Of a stretch of 54,339 nucleotides of DNA, positions 8,676-15,299 are shown piece by piece. The notes beneath the pieces are model-generated. The model had not been told where the DNA came from, did not search any database, and saw only the letters and a list, made by a program, of their open reading frames with translations. Origin of the DNA: CAYLZO01 sp964387775. Lineage in GTDB: Bacteria > Chloroflexota > Anaerolineae > JAAYZQ01. The translations under genes and the position numbers were made by a program. The stretch spans positions 1 to 54,339 of the forward strand of contig CAYLZO010000005.1 in NCBI GenBank assembly GCA_964387775.1, in the 5' to 3' direction. Position 1 is the stretch's first letter. Each line of letters opens with the position of its first letter.

Positions 8676-10412
8676 CTAAAAGCGGATGAACAGCCAGATG
8701 GTGCCCACGATCACGGTCAAGATCGTCGCCGGCAGGCCCACCTTGAGAAATTCGAGGTAGGTGATACGAAAGCCGGCCCGCTCGGCGATGCCGGCCGTCA
8801 CCAGGTTGGGCGAGGCGCCGATGAGGGTCGTGTTGCCGCCCATGGCCGCGCCGACCGACAGCCCATACCAGAGCACGTCGCTCTCGGCGCCGGGCACGGT
8901 GCGGCTCAAAAAGGCGACCACGGGCAGCATCGTCGCCGCAAAGGGGATGTTGTCGATGAGGCCCGACAGCAGCACCGCCGACCAGACCAGGACCAGGATG
9001 GCGACCGTCAGGTTGCCGCCCACCACCTGGCCGATGCCGGCGGCGATAAAGCTGATCAGTCCCACTTCCTGCAGCGCGCCGACGGCGATAAAGAGGGCGA
9101 TGAAGAACATGAGCGTCGTCCAGTCCACGACCTTGAGCATCTCCTCGATGTCGGGCGAGACCCAGAGCAGCATGGCCACCGCGCCGATGATGGCCGTCAC
9201 CGCCGGCACCAGGTGGATGGCGTCGCCCAGGACGAAAAAGACGAGCATCACGAAAAAGATGAGGCCCGCTTTGCGCAGCTTTTCCGGCTCGGTGATACGG
9301 CCGCTCTCGCGCAGTCGCTCGCGCATGGCGTCGGACAGGCCCTTGCCCGCCTCGGCGTACTCTTTGCGGTAGCGGAGCAGGATATAGAGGGTCAGCACCA
9401 CCTGGGCCATGACCACACCGGGCGTCAGGTTGACCACGAAATCGTTAAAGCCCAGCCCGGCGTAGGAGCCGATGAGGATGTTGGTCGGCGTGCCGATGAG
9501 GGTGCTGATGCCACCCACGTTGGAGGCCAGGATTTCGGGAATGAGGAGCGACAGCGGGTTGAGGCCCAGGGTCAGCGCGATCTGGATCGTGATCGGCGCC
9601 ATGAGGAGCATGGTCGTCACGTTGTCGAGCAGGGCCGAGGCGACGGAGGTGATGATCATCAGGATCGTGACCAGCAGCCAGACCTTGCCCCGCGACAAAC
9701 GGTAGGCCTGGTAGGCCAGCCATTGAAAGATGCCGGTCTCTTCGATGACGGCGATGACGATCATCATGCCCATGACGAGAAAGATGACGTCGAAATCGAC
9801 GTATTCCAGCGCCCGCTCGAAATCAAAGATAAAGAGGTCGGGGGTGATGGCCCCGCCGACGAAACTGACGCCCAGCACCAGGGCCACGCCCAGGAGCGCC
9901 GCCGTCGTCTTGTGCAGCTTTTCCAGGGCGATGAGGCCCAGCACGAGGACAAAACTCAGGGTCGCCACCCAAAAGCCGGGGGTCAGGCGGCGCGCCAGCT
10001 CGACGTCGGGCAGGCGGACCGCCTCGCCGGCGTTGAGGGTGGCCACGTCCTGGGGGGGCAGGGCGCGCGTCTCGTCCTCAAAGTGAGGGCGCGAGATTTC
10101 GACGACCAGGGTTTCGTACTCGCCGGGCGGCAGGTCGAGCAGGTAGCTGCCGTCGGCCTGGCTGGCGCCGTGGGCCAGGGGCTCGGCGGTGCCCCCGGCC
10201 AGGACGGCGACCTCTGCGTCGTGGATCGGCTCGCCCTGGGGGTCGAGCAGCCGGCCTTGCAGGCTGCCGCCCTCTGCGCCTGGATCAACTGCCGTCTCTT
10301 GCGCCCGGGCGGGCGAGAAGGGCCAAGCGCCGGGCCACATCGCTGCCAGGGCCAATGTCAGGACGAGTAGCAACACCGGAACGGTGAGGAGCCATCGCTT
10401 TTTGATTGGCAT
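8676..10412 (-). CDS. ArsB/NhaD-type ion transporter with exported N-terminal domain (paralogue 2)
   Basis: This 578-residue protein starts with a signal-anchor (residues about 5-30), followed by a roughly 90-residue beta-rich region with the CarboxypepD_reg-like pattern (GRLLDPQGEPIHDAEVAV, then GSYLLDLPPGEYE). The rest is a 10-12 helix permease of the ion-transporter superfamily (ArsB/NhaD/SLC13-like), shown by NVGGISTLIGTPTNILIG and GGNTTLIGASPNLVTAG, the duplicated GTP.N / GAS.N turns that line the substrate site. The ion cannot be told from sequence (Na+/H+ antiport, arsenite or an anion are all possible). The start at 10412 was chosen because AGGAGA lies 7-8 bases upstream; a longer frame to 10445 lacks this. 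It is a close paralogue of the gene at 10987-12699. Confidence 0.88.
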   Translation of the reverse strand: MPIKKRWLLTVPVLLLVLTLALAAMWPGAWPFSPARAQETAVDPGAEGGSLQGRLLDPQGEPIHDAEVAVLAGGTAEPLAHGASQADGSYLLDLPPGEYETLVVEISRPHFEDETRALPPQDVATLNAGEAVRLPDVELARRLTPGFWVATLSFVLVLGLIALEKLHKTTAALLGVALVLGVSFVGGAITPDLFIFDFERALEYVDFDVIFLVMGMMIVIAVIEETGIFQWLAYQAYRLSRGKVWLLVTILMIITSVASALLDNVTTMLLMAPITIQIALTLGLNPLSLLIPEILASNVGGISTLIGTPTNILIGSYAGLGFNDFVVNLTPGVVMAQVVLTLYILLRYRKEYAEAGKGLSDAMRERLRESGRITEPEKLRKAGLIFFVMLVFFVLGDAIHLVPAVTAIIGAVAMLLWVSPDIEEMLKVVDWTTLMFFIALFIAVGALQEVGLISFIAAGIGQVVGGNLTVAILVLVWSAVLLSGLIDNIPFAATMLPVVAFLSRTVPGAESDVLWYGLSVGAAMGGNTTLIGASPNLVTAGIAERAGFRITYLEFLKVGLPATILTVIVGTIWLFIRF

Positions 10413-10448
10413 GGACGATTCTCCTAATCTGGCCGAGTGGGGCAAGCT

Positions 10449-10928
10449 TCAAACTTGCTCTGTTTTGCCGGCGGCATCGGGCGGGACGAGCACCAGGCGG
10501 GGATTGGCCACCTGTTCCAGTTCGGCCACAAAGTCGCCGAATTTGTCGGGCTTGAACGTGGGCCGGCCGGGACCTCGGAACGGCCAGCCGAGGACCAGCA
10601 AGTCGGCCCGGGTCTCGGCTGCCAGTTTGAGAATCTGCTTGCGCACGTTGCCCTCGCGGATGCGATAGTCCACTTCCTTGACGCCGCGCCGCTGGGCTCG
10701 ATCAACCAGGATCAGCATGGAGAACTCGGCCATCTGTACCAGCTCGCGGTAGATGACGCTCAAGGCGCCGCGCATGGTCGCCCGGGCCTTGAACTCGGCA
10801 TCTACGGCGTAGAAAAAGGTCAGGCGTGCCCCGGTCTCCAGCGCCAGGTCGATGGCCCGGGTGACCGTCGCCCGGCTCTGGGGGCTGCCCCGCACGGCGC
10901 AAATGATGTGCCGTGTTGCTTCAGTCAT
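10449..10928 (-). CDS. Universal stress protein family, non-canonical subfamily (copy 2)
   Basis: This 159-residue USP-fold protein has strand 1 HIICAVRGSPQS, strand 2 LTFFYAVDAEF, the helix LVQMAEFSMLI and the later strand ADLLVLGWP. Like its neighbours, it shows CAxRG near the N-terminus and lacks the canonical ATP loop. The gene lies between two paralogous permease genes and is read in the same direction, so it forms one unit of a repeated USP-permease gene pair. The TGA-side neighbour (8676-10412) starts 36 bases downstream. A role as cytosolic regulator of the adjacent transporter is inferred only from this arrangement. Confidence 0.85.
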   Translation of the reverse strand: MTEATRHIICAVRGSPQSRATVTRAIDLALETGARLTFFYAVDAEFKARATMRGALSVIYRELVQMAEFSMLILVDRAQRRGVKEVDYRIREGNVRKQILKLAAETRADLLVLGWPFRGPGRPTFKPDKFGDFVAELEQVANPRLVLVPPDAAGKTEQV

Positions 10929-10947
10929 TTTCTCTTCCCTCCTCGCA

Positions 10948-10980
10948 AGACCCTAGGGGTTTCAGAAACCCTTAGGGTCT
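10948..10980. repeat. 33-base near-perfect palindrome (AGACCCTAAGGGTTT family)
   Basis: AGACCCTAGGGGTTTC / GAAACCCTTAGGGTCT form a 16-base stem with one mismatch around a single central base. It lies between the paralogue-1 permease and a USP gene. A shorter relative (AGACCTTTAG / CTAAAGGTCT) occurs at 23581-23610, so this is an interspersed palindromic repeat family. It could act as a weak transcript stabiliser between the two genes. Confidence 0.75.
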
Positions 10981-10986
10981 GGGCTG

Positions 10987-12699
10987 CTAGAATACCAGAA
11001 AGTGTAGCAACAGCCAGACGGTCGCCAAGCTAACGGTGAGGATCAAGGCCGGGAAGCCCTTCTTGAGAAAGTAAAAATAGGTGATGGGATGCCCGGCCCG
11101 CTCCGAGATGCCGGCGGTGACCATGTTGGCCGAGGCGCCGATGAGGGAGCCGTTGCCACCCATAGCCGAGCCGACGGACAGGCAGTAAAAGAGCACCTTG
11201 CTCTCGGCGCCCGGGATGGTAGCCGTCAGAAAGCCGACGACGGGCAGCATGGCCGCCGTGAAGGGGATGTTGGCCACCACGGTGGAGAGCACGGCGCTGA
11301 CCCAGGTGATAATCAGCATGGCCGCCAGCAGGTTGTCGCCCACGAACTTGCCGATGGCGTCGGCGATCAAGCTGATCAGGCCCACCTCCTGGATGGCGCC
11401 GACGGTGATAAAGAGGGCTATGAAAAAGACGAGAGTGGTCCAGTCCACGGCCTCGATCATCTCTTCAATGTCGGGCCGGATCCAGACCAGGAGCGCCGTC
11501 GCACCCATGAGGGCCGTCACTGCCGGCAGCAGGTGGATGTTTTCTCCAAAGACAAAGAGGAGGATCATGCCCGCCCCGACGACGCCCGCCTTTTTGAGGT
11601 TCTCCGGCTCGGTGATGCGCCCCCGCTCGGCCAGCCGCTCCAGCAGGATGTCCGAAATGCCGCTGCCCCCCTCGCCAAAGAGCTGCTTGCGGTAGATGAA
11701 CTCGCTGTAGAGGACCAGGCCGATCATGGCCAACACCACGCCGGGCGTCAGGTTGGTCAAAAAGTCGTTGAAGGAGATGCGCGCGTAGGAGCCGATGAGG
11801 ATGTTGGTCGGCGTGCCGATGAGGGTGCTGATGCCGACGACGTTGGAGGCCATCACTTCAGGCATGAGCAGCGCCAGGGGATTGATGCCCAGGGCCAGGG
11901 CGATCTGCACGGTGATGGGCGTCATCAGCAGCATCGTCGTCACGTTGTCCAGCAGGGCCGAGGCCACGCCGGTGACGACCATCAGGATGGGCAGCAGGAG
12001 CCACAGCCGCCCGCCCGAGATGCGATAGGCAGTGAAGGCCAGCCACTGAAAGATGCCCGTCCGCTCCACGACGGCGATGACGATCATCATGCCCATGATG
12101 AGAAAGATGACGTTCCAATCGACGTAGCTCAGGGAGCGTTGAAACTCAAAGATAAAGAGGTTTTCGGCCAGGGGCTCACCCAGGTAGCTGACAGCAAAGA
12201 CGAAGGAGGCGCCAAAGAGGGCGGCCAGGGTGTTGTGCAGCTTGCCCGTGGCGATCAAGAGGAGCATCGCCAAAAAGATGACCGTCGCGATCCAAAAAGC
12301 CGGGCTGACGTGGCGGGGGAGGACGACGTCGGGCAGAACCACGGTCTGACCCGCCTGCAAGCTCTCGATTTGGGCCGCCTCCAGCTCGACCTCGGTTTCC
12401 TCAAAGTGGGCCCGCTCGATGTGGACGGCCAGCCCCCCCGGGATCGTCTCGGGCAGTTTCAGGGCATAGCGGCCGTTAGGCTGAGTCTCGGCTTCTGCGA
12501 GTGGCCCTTCTTCGCCACCGCTTTGGAGGGTCACGTCGGCGCCCGTTACGGGCTGGCCCTGGCGGTCGTAGATGCTCCCAGTAACGAGGGGGCCAGGGGG
12601 TAGTTCCTGGGCCCGGCCGGGCTGGCCAGAGATGGCAAGCAGCAGACCGACCACCCCGAGCAGGACGACGAGTCCCCAGCGACAAAGGAATCTTTTCAT
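10987..12699 (-). CDS. ArsB/NhaD-type ion transporter with exported N-terminal domain (paralogue 1)
   Basis: This 570-residue paralogue of the protein at 8676-10412 has the same layout. It begins with a signal-anchor (GLVVLLGVVGLLLAISG), then an extracytoplasmic CarboxypepD_reg-like beta domain (GSIYDRQGQPVTGADVTLQ, NGRYALKLPE). The permease carries NVVGISTLIGTPTNILIG and GGNGSLIGASANMVTAG. These two half-site motifs are diagnostic for the ion-transporter superfamily. The ATG at 12699 overlaps the stop of the preceding USP gene (ATGA), so translation is likely coupled. Having two such permeases in one operon, each preceded by a USP, points to duplication of a USP-permease module. The transported ion is not predictable here. 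Confidence 0.88.
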   Translation of the reverse strand: MKRFLCRWGLVVLLGVVGLLLAISGQPGRAQELPPGPLVTGSIYDRQGQPVTGADVTLQSGGEEGPLAEAETQPNGRYALKLPETIPGGLAVHIERAHFEETEVELEAAQIESLQAGQTVVLPDVVLPRHVSPAFWIATVIFLAMLLLIATGKLHNTLAALFGASFVFAVSYLGEPLAENLFIFEFQRSLSYVDWNVIFLIMGMMIVIAVVERTGIFQWLAFTAYRISGGRLWLLLPILMVVTGVASALLDNVTTMLLMTPITVQIALALGINPLALLMPEVMASNVVGISTLIGTPTNILIGSYARISFNDFLTNLTPGVVLAMIGLVLYSEFIYRKQLFGEGGSGISDILLERLAERGRITEPENLKKAGVVGAGMILLFVFGENIHLLPAVTALMGATALLVWIRPDIEEMIEAVDWTTLVFFIALFITVGAIQEVGLISLIADAIGKFVGDNLLAAMLIITWVSAVLSTVVANIPFTAAMLPVVGFLTATIPGAESKVLFYCLSVGSAMGGNGSLIGASANMVTAGISERAGHPITYFYFLKKGFPALILTVSLATVWLLLHFLVF

Positions 12700-13148
12700 T
12701 TCTCCTCTTTCTCCTCTTCACCCGGCAAAATCACCTTGGCCCCGGTCTGCTCCTCGGTCCGCTCGATGAATTGGCGCAAGAGCTCTTGCGTAAAGACCGT
12801 GTCCTCCTGCTCGATCTTGGGCCGGCCCACGACCAGATAGTCCGCATCGAGTTCGTGGCATAGCTCGATGATCTGCTCGCCCACGTCGCCGTGGCGGATT
12901 ACGCCCTCGGCGTCGACGTCCTGGGCGGCGGCCTTGTCCTGGGCGTTGAGTAGGATGAACTCGCCCATCTGCTCCATCTGCTCGTTGATGGTGTGCACCC
13001 GGCTGCTGCTGGTGCGCGACAAAAAATCGAGGTTTACCACGTAGAGAAAATAGAGCTGGAGGTCCGTCTGTTGGGCCAGGGCAATGGCCTCGGCGATGGT
13101 GTCCTGGCTCGCGGGTCCGCCGCGAATGGCGCACACAATTCCACTCAT
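12696..13148 (-). CDS. Universal stress protein family, non-canonical subfamily (copy 1)
   Basis: This 150-residue USP-fold protein is the first gene of the USP/permease operon. It starts SGIVCAIRGGPASQDT, with strand 2 LYFLYVVNLDFL, the helix MEQMGEFILL and the later strand ADYLVVGRPK. It has no GxxGx9GS loop. The start at 13148 is set by AGGAGG 5 bases upstream; the frame is open further upstream to 13199, but that start is too close to the promoter. The stop overlaps the permease ATG by 4 bases. The C-terminus is acidic (EEEKEEK). The strong sequence likeness to the two later USPs suggests a dedicated subfamily working with the permeases. Confidence 0.87.
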   Translation of the reverse strand: MSGIVCAIRGGPASQDTIAEAIALAQQTDLQLYFLYVVNLDFLSRTSSSRVHTINEQMEQMGEFILLNAQDKAAAQDVDAEGVIRHGDVGEQIIELCHELDADYLVVGRPKIEQEDTVFTQELLRQFIERTEEQTGAKVILPGEEEKEEK

Positions 13149-13189
13149 GATTGCCTCCTGTCCGGTCGGTTGAGGAACGTGCTCGCCCC

Positions 13190-13218
13190 ATTGTAACACA
13201 AAAACTAGATCTGTCCAA
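13190..13218 (-). promoter_or_regulatory. Promoter of the USP/permease operon
   Basis: Minus strand TTGGAC (13218-13213) and TACAAT (13195-13190) are 17 bases apart. The predicted transcript starts about 35 bases before the first USP start codon at 13148. Confidence 0.75.
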
Positions 13219-13233
13219 TGATCTCGTCTTGCC

Positions 13234-13247
13234 TGACTGGTCAGTCA
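13234..13247. promoter_or_regulatory. Palindrome upstream of the operon promoter, possible operator
   Basis: TGACT-GGTC-AGTCA has perfect 5-base arms and lies 16 bases upstream of the -35 box of the USP/permease promoter, where an activator site would be expected. No regulator is assigned. The rest of the 239-base divergent region to plsY shows no other clear signal apart from the plsY ribosome binding site. Confidence 0.35.
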
Positions 13248-13387
13248 CATCGAGTTCGCGACGAATCGCCCCTTGCCCCAGATGGTCCGCTGCCGTTCAT
13301 CCCAAACCCCCAAGATCGTAACCCTTGCCCTCTGTCTGTGTTTTACAAAATGCCCACAAGGGCTAACCTAAACTAGGAGGAGTACTA

Positions 13388-13999
13388 ATGCTCGATCCAT
13401 TGTCGATAGTAGCCGTGGTGGCGCTCGCCTATTTGTTGGGCAGCTTCCCGGCTGGATATCTGCTGGGCAGATTGTGGGGTGTGAACGTCCTCAAATGGGG
13501 CAGTGGCCGGACGGGCGGGACCAACGTGTTGCGTTCGGCCGGACCGATTGCGGCCCTGCTCACCGGCGCTCTGGACGTGGGCAAGGGAGCGCTGGCCGTC
13601 TGGCTGGCCGGCTGGCTGGCTGGCAGCGCCACGGCCCAGGTCCTGGCCGGAGCGGCCGTCATCCTCGGACACAATCACTCTATTTTCCTCGGCCTTCGAG
13701 GCGGGGCAGGAGTCGGTACCTCGTTGGGCGCCCTCGGTGTCATCTACTTGCCGGCGGCCATCGGTCTCGTCGTGCTGTTGTTGGTCATTATCGCCGTGAC
13801 GCGTTACGCCTCGGTCGGTTCGCTGGTGGTGGCGACCTTGATGCCCATCGTACTCTTGATTCTGGCTACGACCGGGATTTTGTCCATGACCTACGTGGCT
13901 TACGGCGTCCTGGCCTGGGCCATCATTGTCTGTTCTCACCGGCCCAACATCGAGCGCTTGCTCCGGGGAACGGAGCGGCGCCTGGACAAGAAAACTTGA
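13388..13999 (+). CDS. plsY: Acyl-phosphate glycerol-3-phosphate acyltransferase
   Basis: PlsY moves the acyl group from acyl-phosphate to glycerol-3-phosphate, the first step of phospholipid synthesis, in the cytoplasmic membrane. The 203-residue protein has the family pattern: YLLGSFPAGYLLGR near the N-terminus, the GSGRTGGTNVLR glycerol-phosphate site (usually GSGNxGATN), the GHNHSIFLGLRGG loop (usually GHxxPvFlgFkGG) and the C-terminal SHRPNIERLLRGTE. It has five or so hydrophobic segments and a normal length. AGGAGG is 5-10 bases ahead of the ATG at 13388. It is divergent from the USP operon. About 150 bases of unannotated DNA follow, including the palindrome GGTGCCTGGCACC at 14052-14064. 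Confidence 0.93.
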   Translation: MLDPLSIVAVVALAYLLGSFPAGYLLGRLWGVNVLKWGSGRTGGTNVLRSAGPIAALLTGALDVGKGALAVWLAGWLAGSATAQVLAGAAVILGHNHSIFLGLRGGAGVGTSLGALGVIYLPAAIGLVVLLLVIIAVTRYASVGSLVVATLMPIVLLILATTGILSMTYVAYGVLAWAIIVCSHRPNIERLLRGTERRLDKKT

Positions 14000-14141
14000 T
14001 AGTATCGATAGAAATCCGCTATTAGCCACGGAAGCCTGATTTTCCCGCAGTGGTGCCTGGCACCTGATCTGTCCCCGCCTGATCGCGCCCATACCCGCAG
14101 ATTTGCCCCCATCGACTTGGAGTCGTTACGTCACAGAACCA

Positions 14142-14175
14142 GAGGTTTGACAAAACCTCGGAAACCAAGTAATAT
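14142..14175 (+). promoter_or_regulatory. Promoter of the CsoR/CstR-like repressor-trxA unit, with an inverted repeat over the -35 box
   Basis: TTGACA (14147-14152) and TAATAT (14170-14175) are 17 bases apart. The -35 box sits inside a perfect inverted repeat GAGGTTT-GACA-AAACCTC (14142-14159), a second possible operator. Confidence 0.8.
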
Positions 14176-14183
14176 CTAGCCTG

Positions 14184-14198
14184 TACCCAGAGGGGGTA
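14184..14198 (+). promoter_or_regulatory. CsoR-type operator
   Basis: TACCC-AGAGG-GGGTA is the classic operator shape for CsoR/RcnR-family repressors (short T-A-C-C-C / G-G-G-T-A arms around a G/C core). It overlaps the predicted transcription start (about 14182) of the repressor gene that begins 20 bases downstream, so autorepression is expected. Confidence 0.7.
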
Positions 14199-14217
14199 TC
14201 TATGTGAGGGGTGCAGG

Positions 14218-14505
14218 ATGAGCACGGCAGAGATCACCAATCGTCTGAAACGGGTCGAGGGCCAAGTCCGCGGCCTGCAACGCATGGTCGAGGAGCAGCG
14301 AGACTGCGAAGCCATCTTGACCCAGTTGATGGCCGCCCGCGCCGCCCTCGACCGCGTCGGGCTTCTCGTCGCCGACAATTTTGTCCAGGAATGCGTCATG
14401 ATCGACGACATGGAAGCGACTCGCGAACGAGTGGGCCATGTCTTGGCCATGGTCTTTTCCCGTTTTTCTGTCCCCGTCTTGGACCAAGAAGTACCACCTG
14501 AATAG
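14218..14505 (+). CDS. CsoR/CstR-family (DUF156) repressor, His ligand replaced
   Basis: This 95-residue all-helical repressor has the family core RLKRVEGQVRGLQRMVEE and the DCEAILTQLMAARAAL helix. CsoR proteins bind Cu(I) through Cys-His-Cys. Here Cys30 and Cys59 have the exact 29-residue spacing of the CsoR/CstR pair, but the His position four residues before the second Cys is Phe55 (VADNFVQEC). That makes Cu(I) sensing unlikely and resembles CstR-type persulfide sensors that use only the two cysteines. It is preceded by a CsoR-type operator at its own promoter. The next gene, 33 bases downstream, is a thioredoxin and not a metal exporter, which favours a thiol/sulfane-sulfur role. Confidence 0.9.
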   Translation: MSTAEITNRLKRVEGQVRGLQRMVEEQRDCEAILTQLMAARAALDRVGLLVADNFVQECVMIDDMEATRERVGHVLAMVFSRFSVPVLDQEVPPE

Positions 14506-14538
14506 CCGACAGGTCCCATGGCAAAGGAGTGAGAGAAG

Positions 14539-14865
14539 ATGGCGAAACCGATAGAAATCACCGACGACACCTTTGAAAAAGTCGTACTCAGTGCCGAGTT
14601 GCCCACGATTGTGGACTTTTGGGCCGTTTGGTGCGGGCCATGCAAGATGATTGCTCCGGTCCTGGAAGATATCGCCGACGAGTACGAGGGACAACTCCAG
14701 ATCGCCAAGCTCGACGTGGACCACAACAACCAGTCGGCGATGCAATATGGGGTGATGAGCATTCCGACGTTGATCCTGTTCAAGGATGGCCAGCCCGTGG
14801 AGCGCATCGTCGGATTTATGCCCAAGGAAAAGTTGCTAAAGAAACTCACGCCCCACCTGGAATAG
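14539..14865 (+). CDS. trxA: Thioredoxin
   Basis: This 108-residue thioredoxin has the active site WCGPC (VDFWAVWCGPCKMIAPVLED), the cis-proline loop MSIPTLILFKDG and the typical C-terminal helix, so it is a cytosolic protein-disulfide reductant. AAAGGAG lies 10 bases before the ATG. It is the second gene of the unit led by the CsoR/CstR-like repressor, so its expression may respond to the same thiol signal. The length and all core residues are normal. Confidence 0.97.
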   Translation: MAKPIEITDDTFEKVVLSAELPTIVDFWAVWCGPCKMIAPVLEDIADEYEGQLQIAKLDVDHNNQSAMQYGVMSIPTLILFKDGQPVERIVGFMPKEKLLKKLTPHLE

Positions 14866-14886
14866 GGCGTTCGGGAGTTCGTTCAT

Positions 14887-14915
14887 TTGACAGTTTGTGC
14901 GGGATGTGGTATACT
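14887..14915 (+). promoter_or_regulatory. trpS promoter
   Basis: TTGACA (14887-14892) and TATACT (14910-14915) are separated by 17 bases; transcription would start near 14922 and include the full T-box leader. Confidence 0.85.
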
Positions 14916-14934
14916 CCCGCTCGACAATCAAAGA

Positions 14935-15274
14935 AGTAAAGACCGAGATCAGGAAGAGTAGTCGTCAAAGCGGGATCCAGAGAGTCGGGCGAAAGGTGGA
15001 AGCTCGATATCAGCGCAGGCGGCGAATGGGCCTAGGAGTCGCCCGCCGAACGTCTGCAGGGACAAGTAGTCGGAGCCGGAGTCGCCACCGTTATCAGGGC
15101 CGAGGGAATCGTCCAAAGACGGTACCTGCAACGAGTGAGGCTGGCACGCCTGAATCGATCCGCCGTCACCGGCGGATTTTTTTGTTGAGCGGCCAGGCTA
15201 AGTGAGGTGGCACCACGGGTCATCCGAGATCGAACGGAGCGCTCGTCCTCTACGGAGGACGGGCGCTTTTTGTT
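14935..15274 (+). promoter_or_regulatory. Tryptophan T-box riboswitch with terminator
   Basis: The 370-base leader of trpS has T-box landmarks. The stem I distal loop CCAGAGAG lies near 14980, and GAATGGGCC contains the specifier codon UGG (15027-15029), which is Trp. The antiterminator box AGTGAGGTGGCACCACGG at 15201-15218 carries UGGC at 15208-15211, complementary to the GCCA end of tRNA-Trp. A strong terminator AGCGCTCGTCCTC / GAGGACGGGCGCT followed by TTTTT lies at 15238-15272. Uncharged tRNA-Trp should favour read-through into trpS. An additional terminator-shaped hairpin (15158-15183) precedes the antiterminator; its role is discussed in the findings. Confidence 0.92.
15158..15183 (+). 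terminator. Extra terminator-like hairpin inside the T-box leader
   Basis: ATCCGCCG-TCAC-CGGCGGAT is followed by a T-run to 15183. It has every feature of an intrinsic terminator but lies upstream of the true T-box antiterminator, in the place of stem III. Confidence 0.6.
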
Positions 15275-15299
15275 GTGCAACCGAGAATGGAGGTGAGAT

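Noticed and set aside
14052..14064. GGTGCCTGGCACC palindrome between plsY and the CsoR-like gene
   Set aside because: It is short, with no promoter or T-run attached; not enough to call an operator or terminator.
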